Positions 22,350 through 33,023 of a stretch of DNA of 64,000 nucleotides are shown in pieces. Origin of the DNA: Darksidea phi (lineage: Eukaryota > Ascomycota > Dothideomycetes > Pleosporales > Lentitheciaceae). Below the pieces are notes generated by a model, which saw only the letters and a list, made by a program, of their open reading frames with translations, made no database searches and was not told where the DNA came from. The stretch spans positions 1-64,000 of the forward strand of contig JASJFT010000107.1 of the NCBI GenBank assembly GCA_030770425.1, read 5' to 3'. Numbering within the stretch: the stretch's first letter is position 1; every line of letters begins with the position of its first letter. The position numbers were made by a program, and so were the translations under genes.

Positions 22350-23135
22350 CTATTTGGAAGGCTTTCCCTTTCCCTTCTTCGACGCTTTTTTGGTCTTCTT
22401 GGTCTTGGCTCGGGTCCTCACCCGACCTCGCTTCTTGTCAGGAACCGCGAACTCGTCCATTCCACCGTGCTCAGCACCCTCTGCCTCTGCACCTCCAGTA
22501 TCAGCACCCTCTCCTTGGTCATCAGTGTCCTCCCCGTCAAGGATCTTTGTCAAGCGAGCCTTCGCACCAACCGCCTGTTCTCCTTCCATCGCGCCCGTAA
22601 CGCAACCCTCTGCCTTTCTCTCTTCATCCTCTAACGTCATCCCCACAAGCTCCCCCGCCAAATTCATCGTCCCGAATTGCTCCACCATTTCCGCAACCCC
22701 CGCAATCCTCATCATAAACTGATTGTGCACACCAATCTCTAGCGCATTCACGCACTCACCTAGTCCATCCTTCTCGACCTGATCCGTCATATCCTCCCTA
22801 AACTTGTCAATCGCGTGCTTGGCACCCGAGTGAAACGTCGCAAGCATTGACCGATCGCCTTCCACGATCTCCTCGAACTGGTCGACGAAGAATTGCGGGT
22901 CCCAATTGGCTATGAATTGATTGTCGTTGAGACTGAGCAGTGCGACAACGGGCTCCCAGTGCAGACATTCAACCACGTACATGATACCTCTCATAAAGGC
23001 CTTGACGGGCTCGTTGGCATATTGTGGGTGGTAGACGGTGTCGGGCCAGTCGGGCCAGTCGATCGAAGCGAAGCGGGAGGCCTCGACGTGCGGGAAGATG
23101 TCGATGAGGGGATCGCGGTCGTTCACGCCCGTCAT
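22350..23135 (-). CDS. Hypothetical protein, acidic middle and basic tail
   Basis: Unrecognised single-exon ORF of 261 residues. The N-terminal 170 residues look folded and helical, with aromatic-rich stretches such as WPDWPD and WEPVVALLSL. A highly acidic Gly/Glu/Asp region follows (about 200-230). The last 30 residues are a Lys/Arg-rich tail that could bind nucleic acid or act as a nuclear localisation signal. There is no signal peptide or membrane segment. It is likely a real gene because the codon pattern is maintained across the frame and because an interrupted relative lies about 400 bp upstream (23510-23760), indicating a local duplication. No function can be given. Confidence 0.6.
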   Translation of the reverse strand: MTGVNDRDPLIDIFPHVEASRFASIDWPDWPDTVYHPQYANEPVKAFMRGIMYVVECLHWEPVVALLSLNDNQFIANWDPQFFVDQFEEIVEGDRSMLATFHSGAKHAIDKFREDMTDQVEKDGLGECVNALEIGVHNQFMMRIAGVAEMVEQFGTMNLAGELVGMTLEDEERKAEGCVTGAMEGEQAVGAKARLTKILDGEDTDDQGEGADTGGAEAEGAEHGGMDEFAVPDKKRGRVRTRAKTKKTKKASKKGKGKPSK

Positions 23136-23509
23136 GGTACGGTGAGCGGCGGTTAGATTGTCGGGGACTTTATTGGATTTGAGGAGTTCTTCGGAGGGTC
23201 AGCCCGTACAGCTCATGTAAGAGGAGTCGCGGTGGGGGAGTCGGTGACGCGTTAGCGGGTACTAGATACCTATAGTGCTCTAGGCGGGCTGATTAATGGC
23301 AGTATGACGCCGCTGAGAGATAGCCGAAAGGCACGGACTGTGCTGTTGGCGGTGGATACCTTCACTCACTTGGGTTAAGATACTATATGTACAGGTGAGG
23401 GTTTTGCGTACCACCACGTAGCGTTGCAGCGCCAACAAATCCCTAGAGAACACAGCTGTACGGACGAGTAACCAAGCTTCCATTTCAGTTTACCATACAA
23501 AACGCGTCC

Positions 23510-23760
23510 ATAACGCCTCTTCGTTCCCAAAATCTCGATACTCCAGCGTCAAATCGCCTCCAGCTTCTGGTTTCACCTGAACAATCTCCATCATCCTCAT
23601 ATACATCTCCTCGGACTTCGTCCCTAAAGGCTCCAATCATTCACCCAGACCGTCCCTCCGTACCTGATCCAACAGCTGGCTCTTTTTCAGCACCCGATCG
23701 CGGACTGCACGCCCATCTATAAACTGGTGACGCGATGCTTGTTTCCACTCGTCCATCCCG
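23510..23760 (-). pseudogene. Decayed relative of the neighbouring hypothetical gene
   Basis: In the minus-strand frame this stretch encodes a segment containing DQVRRDGLGE, matching DQVEKDGLGE in the intact gene at 22350-23135, followed by a stop codon and then a further weakly similar helical segment with EEMYMRMMEIV. There is no start codon in a usable position and the frame is interrupted. I read it as the remnant of a tandem duplicate. Confidence 0.45.
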
Positions 23761-24511
23761 TCATCTTCTTGTCACTCGCCGCAGAGATCCAGCGGTTGAG
23801 GAATTCTTGGGTGTTAGTCCGAGGTTCACACTTTAGGAGTGTGTATGTCCCATACAGTGTTGATGACGTACCTTAATCCGTTATGGAAACACTTAGGATG
23901 GCTGCTTCAGTGCTCGCATCGGTGAGAGACTTTGGGAAGTCGAGAGCACTGGGATAGAGATTTAAACGGGCTTTACTAAATTCCCTAGAGCTAATCTGGA
24001 AATACTGTAAACATGTATCTATGATCCGTTCTCACAAATGAAGATAACAGCAAAGGCATGGATTGTGTTTTCGGTCCTGTTATCGTTTGCGCTATACTAA
24101 AAGAGCAATACTCGAAGCAAGACTAGTAGCCCAAGTCTACTTTCTTCTATTCAAGTGGAAACTGACAGACCCTCATGTATCCGTATGACTCCAATGACTC
24201 CAATATTCGCCAAATAGCAACCATCGCCAACTTAGACACAATTGGGAGTACCACGTAAAGGAACCCTAGCCTCGCATTTGCATTGGATAAATTGAGAAAG
24301 AGTAAGGCAGATGTGAAAGAGATATAAACGGGTTAGAGCTCGTTCGAATGTTGTGCTACGTTTTATTTGGGATAGAGATGAGACTAATCAGGCTACGGTA
24401 CCAGTTATGCGCACCCTATGCTAGTGTGCGGCTAAACATCCATAATTGGAAATAACAGCTCTGCATCATCAGCTAGAAGTCACTCTTTCTCCAAGATGCT
24501 CGCTCACGCTC
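23761..24511. other. Spacer, no gene seen
   Basis: About 750 bases with no supportable coding region. A few weakly protein-like stretches continue from the decayed copy on the left to about 23830. The rest is unremarkable. Confidence 0.45.
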
Positions 24512-25125
24512 CTATCCTTTGACCACTTTGCTGACCTTATACTCAACAATAGTCTTTCCATCCTCTTTCACGAAGTGGCCCGCAGCAACATATGTCCCAT
24601 TCTCCAAACCCTTGTACTTCTCATTGCCCGTCTCAAAGGTGAATGTGACGAAGGAGTCGCCGTACTCTGTGGTCTTCGCATCGGCAGCATTGCCCAAAAC
24701 CGCTTTCACGCCATCAGTCAACGCGACCGTGCCTTTGTAGTACATGGCGAAAACAGTGCCGTCGTTGTTCTTTACCTGAGAGCGAACATCGAGGCGCATG
24801 TTGCCACCGTTGGCATCATTATGGATGTAGTCGTACCCGACACCGTGCCTACTGTACGTGAGTATGCGTTTCCACAATTGTTAAACCCGCCACCGGTGAT
24901 TAGACGTACAGTTCAGCGTCCAGAGCTGGCTCAAAACCAGATTCGCTTTTGACCGTTCCTGACACCATCGGCTTTCGTTCCGTTAGTCCTGAACATCTGA
25001 TTCGAGCTTTCCGATTTACATACAACGATGACCAACGAGCTTCCGGCTTGCGCACCTACTTCCATGGGCGCATCGATGAACACCCGCACTGTAAATGCCG
25101 GTTGCAACTTTGGAAACCCCGACAT
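24512..25125 (-). CDS. DUF3237 family protein
   Basis: Small beta-barrel-type protein of unknown function found in fungi and bacteria. Exons 25024-25125, 24910-24971 and 24512-24851 give 167 residues with introns of 52 and 58 nt. The joined protein shows the family pattern: an N-terminal PAFTVRVFIDAP strand, VSGTVKSESGFEPALDAEL, then YDYIHNDANGG, MRLDVRSQ, and a late GTYVAAGHFV motif. Each motif lies at an exon junction or in a different exon, so the joins are well constrained. It has neither signal peptide nor membrane segment, so it is probably cytosolic. Confidence 0.9.
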
Positions 25126-25365
25126 GATGGTTGATTTTACGTGTCTGGTAGCGCAGCTAAAGACTATTATCTGATCAGTGGTGGGAGGTGAAGAGGAGAA
25201 TGAAGTGGTGGTGTTTTCGTGTGAGATGCCGCGAGGTTGCGCTATGCATCGGAAAGAAGGAGCTCGAAGGTACCCCGCAGAGACCCCACTTTCTCGTATG
25301 CCGTCACCATCTGCAGGCGACATCTGGACGACCGAATAACATTATCGATCAAATTTATATCCACC

Positions 25366-26205
25366 TCACTTCTGCTTCATTGCGTCATACTGCACGTATA
25401 CGCTCTCTGCCAAAAGCGCACTCTCGTAATTCGTTCCCTTGTATGGCAAACTCGACACGAAATCTGCCGGGGTGTTACCTAGTAAATTACTCAGCAGTGT
25501 TCGCATGTTATTGACGATGGGGGAAACGCACGGAATGATCCACGGCCTCGAGTCTTTGCCATTCACATTGACAGCGTACGGGAGATTGGAATACGATTCG
25601 CTTGATTTGAAAACATCCGTGTTACCTGCGACTATCTTCGCTCCGGCTAGCTGCACGGTAAAATGTCGCGAGTGATTTGTTGCGCAACTGCTGTGCTTCG
25701 AAGTAAAAGAGAGTCCAGTTGCTAACGTTATCGTAGACAGGATCTGGGCGCCTGCAGTTCGCCTTGCCACCCAATACGCTCCAACGAACGTAGCTGAGAG
25801 CGGTGGCTTGGTCATCGCGACCGATTGTGTACTCCACGCCCTTAGGAAAGTCGCCAACGAAGTCGTACGCCGCCCAGTATATCCTGTACTCTTGCGAATG
25901 CAAGGAGCGGTTTGGAGCTCGTGTGGGTCCATGACCGTACTCGCCCGAGAACTTATCAGGAGTTTCGATGCGCCGGAGTTCCGTTCCAGGACTATTAGCT
26001 TTCCATTGTATGCTTGCTGAGGTTGTGCACCGCGCGGAGATATGTACACCATCGATCTAGATGGTAAGACGACAACTCCCAGCCTTCACGCGTGGAATGA
26101 TGACCCCACGGTTTTCGTTGATATCGGCCCATACTGGCTCTGCCATGCCGGCGATGGTGTCGTTCCTGAGAACCTCCCGGAATGGATTGACTATGAGTGC
26201 GTGTG
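25366..26205 (-). pseudogene. Inactivated gene of unrecognised family
   Basis: Two minus-strand reading frames are both protein-like but do not join. The upstream frame (about 25690-26205) contains EYRIYWAAYDFVGDF and WTLFYFEAQQL. It is interrupted by an in-frame TAG at about 26057, and it stops at 25622. The downstream frame continues to 25366 with NTPADFVSSLPYKGTNYES and a clean stop. The only GT-AG pair joining the two is 31 nt, too short for a fungal intron. I infer one nonsense change and one frameshift in a formerly intact gene, possibly with a lost 5' part. An unusual splicing pattern cannot be excluded. I do not recognise the family. Confidence 0.45.
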
Positions 26206-27119
26206 ACGTATGTTGATCATGACGACTTCTCCCTTAGTATGCATGCAGAAAGAGAAAGGCCTTCTCGCATTCAAGAAAGTTCAGGCCAAAAATATGCTTC
26301 TGAGCGGTCGTGTAGGGGCGTTAGGGCTGTGATCACTGCGCATTCGTTAGAGTTAAGCTCGTATGCTTAAGCTCATTCGCTCCCTTCAAAAAGACAGTGT
26401 CCAGCCACGATGAAATATCGTGCTCTTGTAAATGTTGTATTATCCAGATTAATATGTTGACCTGAGGGGTGTGTGCTATTATAACACTCTTCTTTGGGGA
26501 CGCTCAAGAATCCGCTTGGTATCAATTAAGTTTTCCGCCACAAATATGATCTAAATTCCAGAGCCTTTCATTTAACAACCTCCAGGTAAAAAAAATAAAA
26601 ATAAAAATAAAAAAATAAAAAAATAAAAAAATAAAAAAATAAAAAAATAAAAAAATTAAAAAATAAAAAAATTAAAAAAAAATTAAAAAGAGTTTTATCT
26701 GCACAAAATTGATTTGTTCTAGTGGTAATTGCGGTAATTGCGGTAATTGCAGTGGGGCATAAGTCCGCGTTGAATGTACTCGATTTGTAATCGGTTTCAA
26801 GCCTATTGCTAATATGGCTTGTCCGAGCTCACACTCCGTCTCCAGGCATAAGCAACGTGGAGGCATATTGGGCCATCATATACCCTTTCCAGAATAGCTG
26901 GACGGTCCCATTGGCTTTTGTGCGGTTTTCATACGCGCAGTCGACGATGAGCTGACAAATTTCACGCGCATGATTACATTGTGCGGAACTACATTGCGTT
27001 GCTCTAAGGGTGTACATAAGTACCATAGATAGCGTTAGGTTCCGGATATATTCTAAGCCTTGTAGCGCCCCATTTAGTTATAGTCATAGAGGTGTGCCAT
27101 CCGTTCTATCGCCTCAACT
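26206..27119. other. Spacer with A-rich low-complexity tract
   Basis: No supportable gene. It contains the AAAAAT-type repeat at 26586-26690 and, shortly after it, three copies of GGTAATTGC. A 65-codon minus-strand ORF at 26829-27026 has several Cys but no signal peptide or match. Confidence 0.5.
26586..26690. repeat. AAAAAT/AAAAAAT low-complexity tract
   Basis: More than 100 bases composed almost wholly of A with single T residues every 5-8 bases. It looks like an expanded microsatellite or the decayed tail of a retroelement. Confidence 0.9.
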
Positions 27120-27764
27120 ATGTCGCCCAATATCCACCTTTTCCTCGCCCCGGGCGCGTGCTCCCTCGCACCACACATCCTCCTCCACGAAATCGGCGTC
27201 CCCTTTACCACCACCATCCTCAATGTCCGTGAGGGCTTTCCAGACAAGTACTTGCAACTCAACCCCAAGGCCCAAGTACCCTTCCTGCAACTCGACTCCG
27301 ACATCATTACTGAGAATCCCGCTATCATGACCGCAATCGCCCAGCTCGCGCCCTCCAGGCACCTCTTCGGAAAGACCGATATGGAAAAAGTGAGGTGCTA
27401 TGAGTGGCTGAGCTGGCTCTCAGGAAAGTTGCATGGACAAGCGTATGGGGCTTTTTTTCGACCGCAACGGTATGTGAAGGATGAAAAGTTATACGACGTT
27501 CTACGGGAAAGGTCGAAGGAGACGATGAGAGAGTGCTATGATTATATTGAGAAGAGACTTGAGGGGAGAAAGTGGGCAGTTGGAGAAGACTTCACGGCCG
27601 TAGATGCCTATTTGTTGGTGTTTTATCGGTGGGGTCGTTCAGACGCGGGCTTTTCCATGGCGGAAAAATATCCAAACTATACGAGGTTAGTGGAGGAGAT
27701 GGCGAAGAGGGAGGCGGTTGTCAAGGCGGCCGAAGCGGAGCAGATCAAGCTTTTGGTTGATTAA
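27120..27764 (+). CDS. Glutathione S-transferase, beta-class-like
   Basis: Conjugates glutathione to electrophiles or acts as a thiol transferase; cytosolic. Single exon, 214 residues, a typical GST length. The thioredoxin-fold N-terminus has the APGACSLAPH motif in which Cys14 takes the place of the catalytic Tyr/Ser, a hallmark of bacterial beta-class enzymes. The cis-Pro/VPF segment (QVPFLQ, about residues 53-58) and the ENPAI motif for the glutathione gamma-glutamyl group follow. The all-helical C-terminal domain ends with the usual GEDFTAVDAYL N-capping region. The intronless structure and bacterial-type active site raise the possibility of ancient transfer from bacteria, but similar genes are widespread in fungi. 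Confidence 0.92.
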   Translation: MSPNIHLFLAPGACSLAPHILLHEIGVPFTTTILNVREGFPDKYLQLNPKAQVPFLQLDSDIITENPAIMTAIAQLAPSRHLFGKTDMEKVRCYEWLSWLSGKLHGQAYGAFFRPQRYVKDEKLYDVLRERSKETMRECYDYIEKRLEGRKWAVGEDFTAVDAYLLVFYRWGRSDAGFSMAEKYPNYTRLVEEMAKREAVVKAAEAEQIKLLVD

Positions 27765-28139
27765 CTGCACGGGAACAGACCTTCAGAAAATTGAGATTGA
27801 AATGAGATTTATATCTGTGAAGGGCGCATCCAAACACCCGATTTTTTTTGATTTTTTTGATTTTTTTTTATCGTAAAGTGGTACGATAGAAGCATAAATG
27901 CTCGCTGGTTAAGTGCATCTAACTTATCGTCAAGGCACTGTAAAAAGAATACTTTTGTTGACTGCACACTGGGTCGCTGCCCTTCCCCACATGCCTAACG
28001 TAGACTAGGCTTTCGAACACCAGGTTTAGATCGTAAGATCATGCTAAATAGTGACTAAAAGTTGGGGCGCATACTTAGTTAACCTTTTCCAAAATTCGGT
28101 CGGTACCTTTTGCTGAACGCATACCTTGAATCATACTCC
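27765..28139. other. Spacer, T-rich
   Basis: About 370 bases with an imperfect T8 run repeated three times near 27840-27870; no gene. Confidence 0.5.
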
Positions 28140-28445
28140 CTATTCTCCTCTCACGCCTGCTGCAAATTCACGAAACTCCACTTCGAAAGCACCAAGGGCC
28201 GTCTTGCATTCACTTGATGTGGTGTTTTCTGTTGCGCAGAAGAGATCGATCGTTTCTCGGTGATGTTTGTAGAGCTCTTCCGCTTTTTCATCTTTGTATC
28301 CATGGTACGATGAAGTGCTTGATGGTCTTCGCATGCCTCGTTGAGGCCTCTTTCATTCTGGCGTCGTTTTGTGCAGCTGTGGCTTCAAGCTTCTTGATCC
28401 GGGCTTCTAGATTAGTCTTCGTTGCTTTGAACGCGTCTACACTAT
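28140..28445 (-). pseudogene. Truncated coiled-coil gene fragment
   Basis: The 3' portion is open to a stop at 28140 and encodes about 64 residues. The upstream portion, in another frame, encodes a coiled-coil stretch (NLEARIKKLEATAAQNDARM). A one-base shift separates them and no GT donor allows a splice. The fragment ends abruptly at about 28445 against tandem-repeat DNA. It is probably the tail of a gene cut by repeat insertion or rearrangement; the family is unknown. Confidence 0.35.
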
Positions 28446-28458
28446 GGAACAATTATCT

Positions 28459-28551
28459 TATCCTTGATAGGGGCAAACCATCTCTTTTTGTCCTCATCCT
28501 TAATCGGGCTAAATCACCATTTTTGTCCTCATCCTTGATGAGGGTAGAATA
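28459..28551. repeat. 35-bp tandem repeat, about 2.7 copies
   Basis: Units begin ATCCTTGATAGGGG, ATCCTTAATCGGGC and ATCCTTGATGAGGG and share a TTTTTGTCCTC tail. Differences between units are mostly transitions. They abut the truncated coiled-coil gene fragment. Confidence 0.75.
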
Positions 28552-28675
28552 AAAAAATATAGTTTTAATATTTTATACCTTTTTTTAAATTTATTAATTT
28601 TAAAAAACCTAAAGAGTATAAAAATATAATAATCAAAACTTACTCTATTCCTTATTTAAACTATACTATATCAAT

Positions 28676-29165
28676 ACTCGCTCCCCCCTTCCTCTTTCCC
28701 TAAAGCTTAGTAGCTAGCCTATATCGAACTCAGTATCAGGCTCAGTATCAGGCTCAGCAGCTAACCTATATCGAGCTGAGCAGCTGGCTGAGACAGAGCT
28801 CGGTAGCTAGCCAATGCAGAGCTCAGCGGCTGGCGTATATCGAGCTTAGGAGGGTGCCTTACTTAGTCGTATAAACTATATAGTTCTTATTATATTACTA
28901 CGAAGGGGGAGCGAGAGGGTAAGTATAAAGTATTAAGGTTGTTGAGTATATGACGTAGAAGATTTCACGTGCTAGCATGTGAATACCCGCGAACACCTGC
29001 GCGCCCTTCATACTACCCAACGACCCAGCTACTAAGCTCTGCATCAGCCAGCTATTGGGCTCTACCTCAGCCTGCTACTGAGCTCTATATAGGCCAGCCG
29101 CTGATCTCGATATCAGCTAGTTACTGAGCCTCATACTGTGCCTGATACTGTGCCTGATACTATAC
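28676..29165. mobile_element. Long inverted repeat, MITE- or foldback-like
   Basis: Two imperfect inverted arms of about 135-140 bp (28726-28860 and 29025-29165) are each built of degenerate units such as GAGCTCAGCAGCTGGC and CAGTATCAGGCTCAG. They flank an AT-rich centre. A smaller inverted pair, ACTCGCTCCCCCCTT (28676-28690) and its near complement at 28901-28915, overlaps the left part. The mismatches between arms are mostly transitions. The block has no coding capacity. It resembles a foldback element or a collapsed pair of repeats mutated by RIP. Target-site duplications were not identified, so mobility is inference. Confidence 0.5.
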
Positions 29166-30098
29166 CCCGATTCTTAATAAGACTGGCCTAATTAAGGATA
29201 GGGCATGGTACCATAGTGCTAGCTCTTCATTTGGGTTACGCTTCTCGGCCATCTTCCTCATCTAAACAAATGTCGAATTAGGTGTCTGAATCCAAATTAC
29301 ACATGCTTTACTTACCATATCCATATGAAACGTTTTCCGGTCATTGACTATATCTATGCACTGTCAACAAGACGATTGCTGCAATCGATTGTGTCAGTTT
29401 AGTCTCGTAGATTGTAAATCAAGGGTTTCCCTCTGATGTATGACCTGCGCTATTAACCTTCCTTATTCGAAGAGCCACTTGCTAGCACTGAGGCTGGTCT
29501 CTTAGTGCCCAATTCGGCTTGGTCTAGAGAGATTTTGAATGAAGCTCCCGAAGTATCTGGAGGTGTAGGACCAGAGGTAATCAGTGGGTAATCAGTGGTG
29601 TTTGTAGGCATGACACAATGTTTGCTTGCGCAAGCTTTCCAAGGGAGAAGAGGTCGGAATATGGGGGAGCCCGAGCCTTCTTCGCAATTAACCTGCATGT
29701 CCATTCAAACCATGTTAACCATTGAGGGTACACTAATTTGGTAGGTATGCTTTTCTTCATGAAGATATATTGCAGGTAGATATGAAGCTCCGCCCCGAAC
29801 CTGGACGCATCCGGATAGTAATCGCATGTTTGAATGGCTCGTACAGGTCCTTGCTACCCATAGGACTCGTCTTTGCCAAATCCCTCAGAGTCCTTTGATT
29901 GTCTTCCTTGAACTGGATGCAGTTTGGAGTGATATTAGCATATGCGAATATCTTGCAGTTGGAAAGTTCTGGGCTGAGCAAGAGCGCCAAGGATGAGTCA
30001 CTGCACAAACACGTCCCCTCGCGCTCTTCTCTCGGCCGCTCGCTCACCTTGTCATGCTCAACAATCGTCGACTGGCTAGAGAGGTATATGGACCCGTA
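29166..30098. other. Spacer upstream of arginyl-tRNA synthetase
   Basis: About 930 bases. Two minus-strand ORFs (29453-29704 and 29757-30212) look weakly protein-like, but no splice joins them and the second overlaps the synthetase gene antisense. No gene is called. The right end must contain the synthetase promoter. Confidence 0.45.
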
Positions 30099-32199
30099 AT
30101 GCAGTCCCTCACGGCTGCGCTTTCCTCGCTGGGTGTGGCCGACTTGGAGGGGCCGGCAACCAGCAACGCTGTCGACGTGTATCGCGCCCACCTCACCAAG
30201 CTCATCGCCCAAGTCACAGGCGCACCGCCAGCGGCCGTGTATCCGGCCATCCAGTTCACGCAGTCGCTGGAGAAGGGCGATCTCTCGCTGGCCACACCTG
30301 CACTCCGCCTCGTGGGCCGAGACCCCAATGAGCTCGCGCAGAAGTTACAGAACGAGGTACCGTATAAACTCCCCGCTAAGCATCCAAAGTAGCCATAGCT
30401 GAGACAGCCGTGCTAGTTCCCCGAGACGCCGCTTGTCGAAAGGCCCGTAGCGGACCGATCCTTCGTCCAGTTCTTCTTTAAACCCCACTTACTTGCTTCG
30501 TTAGTACTGCCGCTCATCCTCGAGCTGGGCGCCGACTACGGCCGCGACCTGTCCATCGGCCTGCGCGATCCGGCCGATCCGGCGCAGGGCCGCAAGCGCG
30601 TCGTGGTCGACTTTGGATCGCCTAATATCGCGAAGCCCTTCCACGCCGGCCACCTGCGTAGTACCATTATCGGTGGCTTTCTAGCCAACCTATATGAGCA
30701 GGCCAACTGGGAGGTAGTACGCCTCAACTATCTTGGCGACTGGGGCAAGCAGTACGGCGTGCTCGGTGTCGCCTTCTCCGATTTTGGCAGTGAGGAGGAG
30801 CTGCAGCGCGATCCTATCAACCATCTCTTCCATATCTACGTCAAAGCCAGCGCCAATGCCCGCGAGCAGCAGGCAGTCATCAAACAAAAGGAAGCTCACA
30901 TCGCGGAGCTACAGGCGAGCGGCGCGCCAGTCAATGCCCTGACGGAAGAGCTGGCCCGCCTGCGAGACGAGAGCGTAGACGAGCGGGCGCGTCGATACTT
31001 CAAGCGCATGTGCGATGGCGAAGGTGAGGAGCTAGCTTTATGGAAGAGGTTCCGCGAGCAGAGTATTCAGCGCTATAAGGAGACCTTTGCCCGGCTCAAC
31101 ATCAACTACGACGTATACGATGGCGAATCGCAAATCAAGAACTCTAGCATGGAAGCCGCCGCCAAGATCCTCGATGAGAGAGGCTTGTCTGAGGAATCCC
31201 AGGGCGCCAAGGTTGTCGACCTAACCAAGTACTCAAAGAAGCTTGGTAAAGCTATTGTGCGTAAGAAGGACGGTACCAGCATCTATCTTACTCGTGATAT
31301 TGGGGCTGTCTTCGAGCGCTTCGAGACGTATCATTACGATAAGATGCTTTATATTATTGCCAGCCAGCAGGACCTCCATATGGCACAGCTGATCAAGATT
31401 ATCGAACTAATGGGTAGAGACGACCTCTCAAAACGCTTAAAGCATATTAACTTTGGCCTTGTTCTTGGTATGAGCACACGTAGAGGCACCGTGCGCTTTC
31501 TTGACGATATCCTTCGTGATACGGCCGATAAGATGCACGAAGTAATGCGGGCCAACGATGCCAAATACGCTCAAGTGGAGGAACCAGACAAGATAGCTGA
31601 TATTCTAGGCATCTCAGCTGTTATCGTCCAGGACATGAGTGGCAAGAGGTACGTTGTACTGGCGTCGCAAGGGGGCTGAGGCCAAATCGAATGCGGGATG
31701 TACGACTGACAGAGTACAGGATCAACAACTATACATTCGACATGGATCGGATGACGTCATTCGAAGGTGATACCGGCCCCTACCTGCAATATTCGCACGC
31801 TCGACTCTGCTCAATCATTAGAAAGGCGGACGTCCCTGTCGAGCTTCTCAAGCGGGCCGGCTTCGCACTACTGACCGAGCAACATGCTGTCGATCTCGTA
31901 CGAAGGCTTGCTCAATGGCCAGATGTGTTCAAGACGACGTTCAAAACACATGAACCTGTTACGGTGCTTACCTACCTATTCAAACTAACACATGCGCTAA
32001 ACTCGAGCTATGATCGCCTCAATGTCCTGAAGAGCGAACCAGATGTCAAGCATGCTCGTTTAGCACTCTACTTGTGCGTCCGCCAAGTCCTCTCTAGTGG
32101 GATGAAACTCTTGGGGCTGACTCCGGTGGAGCGGTAAGTTGTTTATACCCTTCTATTTTCCCGTTGATTGGTTGCTAACAATATATCTTTAGAATGTAA
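30099..32199 (+). CDS. Arginyl-tRNA synthetase (class I)
   Basis: Attaches arginine to tRNA-Arg. Exons 30099-30356, 30417-31648, 31720-32133 and 32193-32199 give 636 residues. The HIGH signature appears as HAGH (162-165) and the KMSKS region as GMSTRRG (about 438-444), as usual for this enzyme. The N-terminal 150 residues form the Arg-specific additional domain, and the C-terminal helical domain follows the FEGDTGPYLQYSHAR motif. The final exon has seven coding bases and supplies the terminal Met found in nearly all ArgRS proteins; without it the model would end one codon early. The ATG at 30099 is preferred; an upstream in-frame ATG at 30054 would add 15 residues that could weakly resemble a mitochondrial signal. 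One fungal gene often serves both cytosol and mitochondria, so both starts deserve attention. Confidence 0.93.
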
Positions 32200-33023
32200 A
32201 ATTCGTATACTACATATCTCCCCCTTCGGTGCCGTACTCTTATCGGCCTCTCCTTCTCGTCCACTTTCGACGTTCTCCCAGGTGCCATCCACAGCAAGCT
32301 GCGGTAGAGGTGAATGTATCGCGTATACTTGTTTCGATTACGCTGGCGGTGCTGTGCTGTGCTTGGGAAGGTAGGTGGGCAGCGTGGTCTTCCTTTGACA
32401 AAGAAGCCCATCTAGATAAGCGTAAGAAATTGGGAGACGGGAATGATTTGGTTCGAAGTTTATAGAGTAGAAGCCCGCATAAGCACTATTTATAAGCTTA
32501 CGAGGTCGGAAATCATACAGCCTGCGCTTTATTTTGCCGTGTTCTTCTCAATATATAATGCTTACTATAAGCCCAGGACACCTACAGCCATGTGGTTTCC
32601 TACTAACTAATCAGTCCATTCCCACATGTATATTAGCCTCACTTTAGACACCCTCACACGTTAGAGAGATATACATTACTTCTCATCACTACCTTACTTA
32701 CATGGGCACAGCGATTGCCAAGCAAGGACCTAGTGGATCGCCTACAGCAAGTTTCAGCGGCTCCCGTCCAGATCAACCCCCCATGACGGCCGCTGCAGTT
32801 CGTTAGAATTAGTAACTCTCGCCGTACTTGGAGCTTTGACGTCTCGTCGTCACCCGTAAGGCTACGAAGAGCTACATCAAATAGCCCGACGTTGGCTATA
32901 TAGCACCACGCCTTTGGGTTACGTATTACCCTACACTATAGTTTCTAATTAGTTAAGCTAAACACTTTAGCTTATAAAACCTATATCCCGCGCGACGGTC
33001 CGTACCGTACCTAGATCTTCGAG

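Noticed and set aside
26829..27026. 65-codon Cys-containing minus-strand ORF
   Set aside because: There is no signal peptide or repeated Cys spacing, and it lies in low-complexity surroundings, so it is not supportable as a secreted peptide gene.
29453..30212. Possible two-exon minus-strand gene upstream of arginyl-tRNA synthetase
   Set aside because: The two weakly protein-like ORFs have no donor/acceptor pair that joins them in frame, and the upstream part is antisense to the synthetase.
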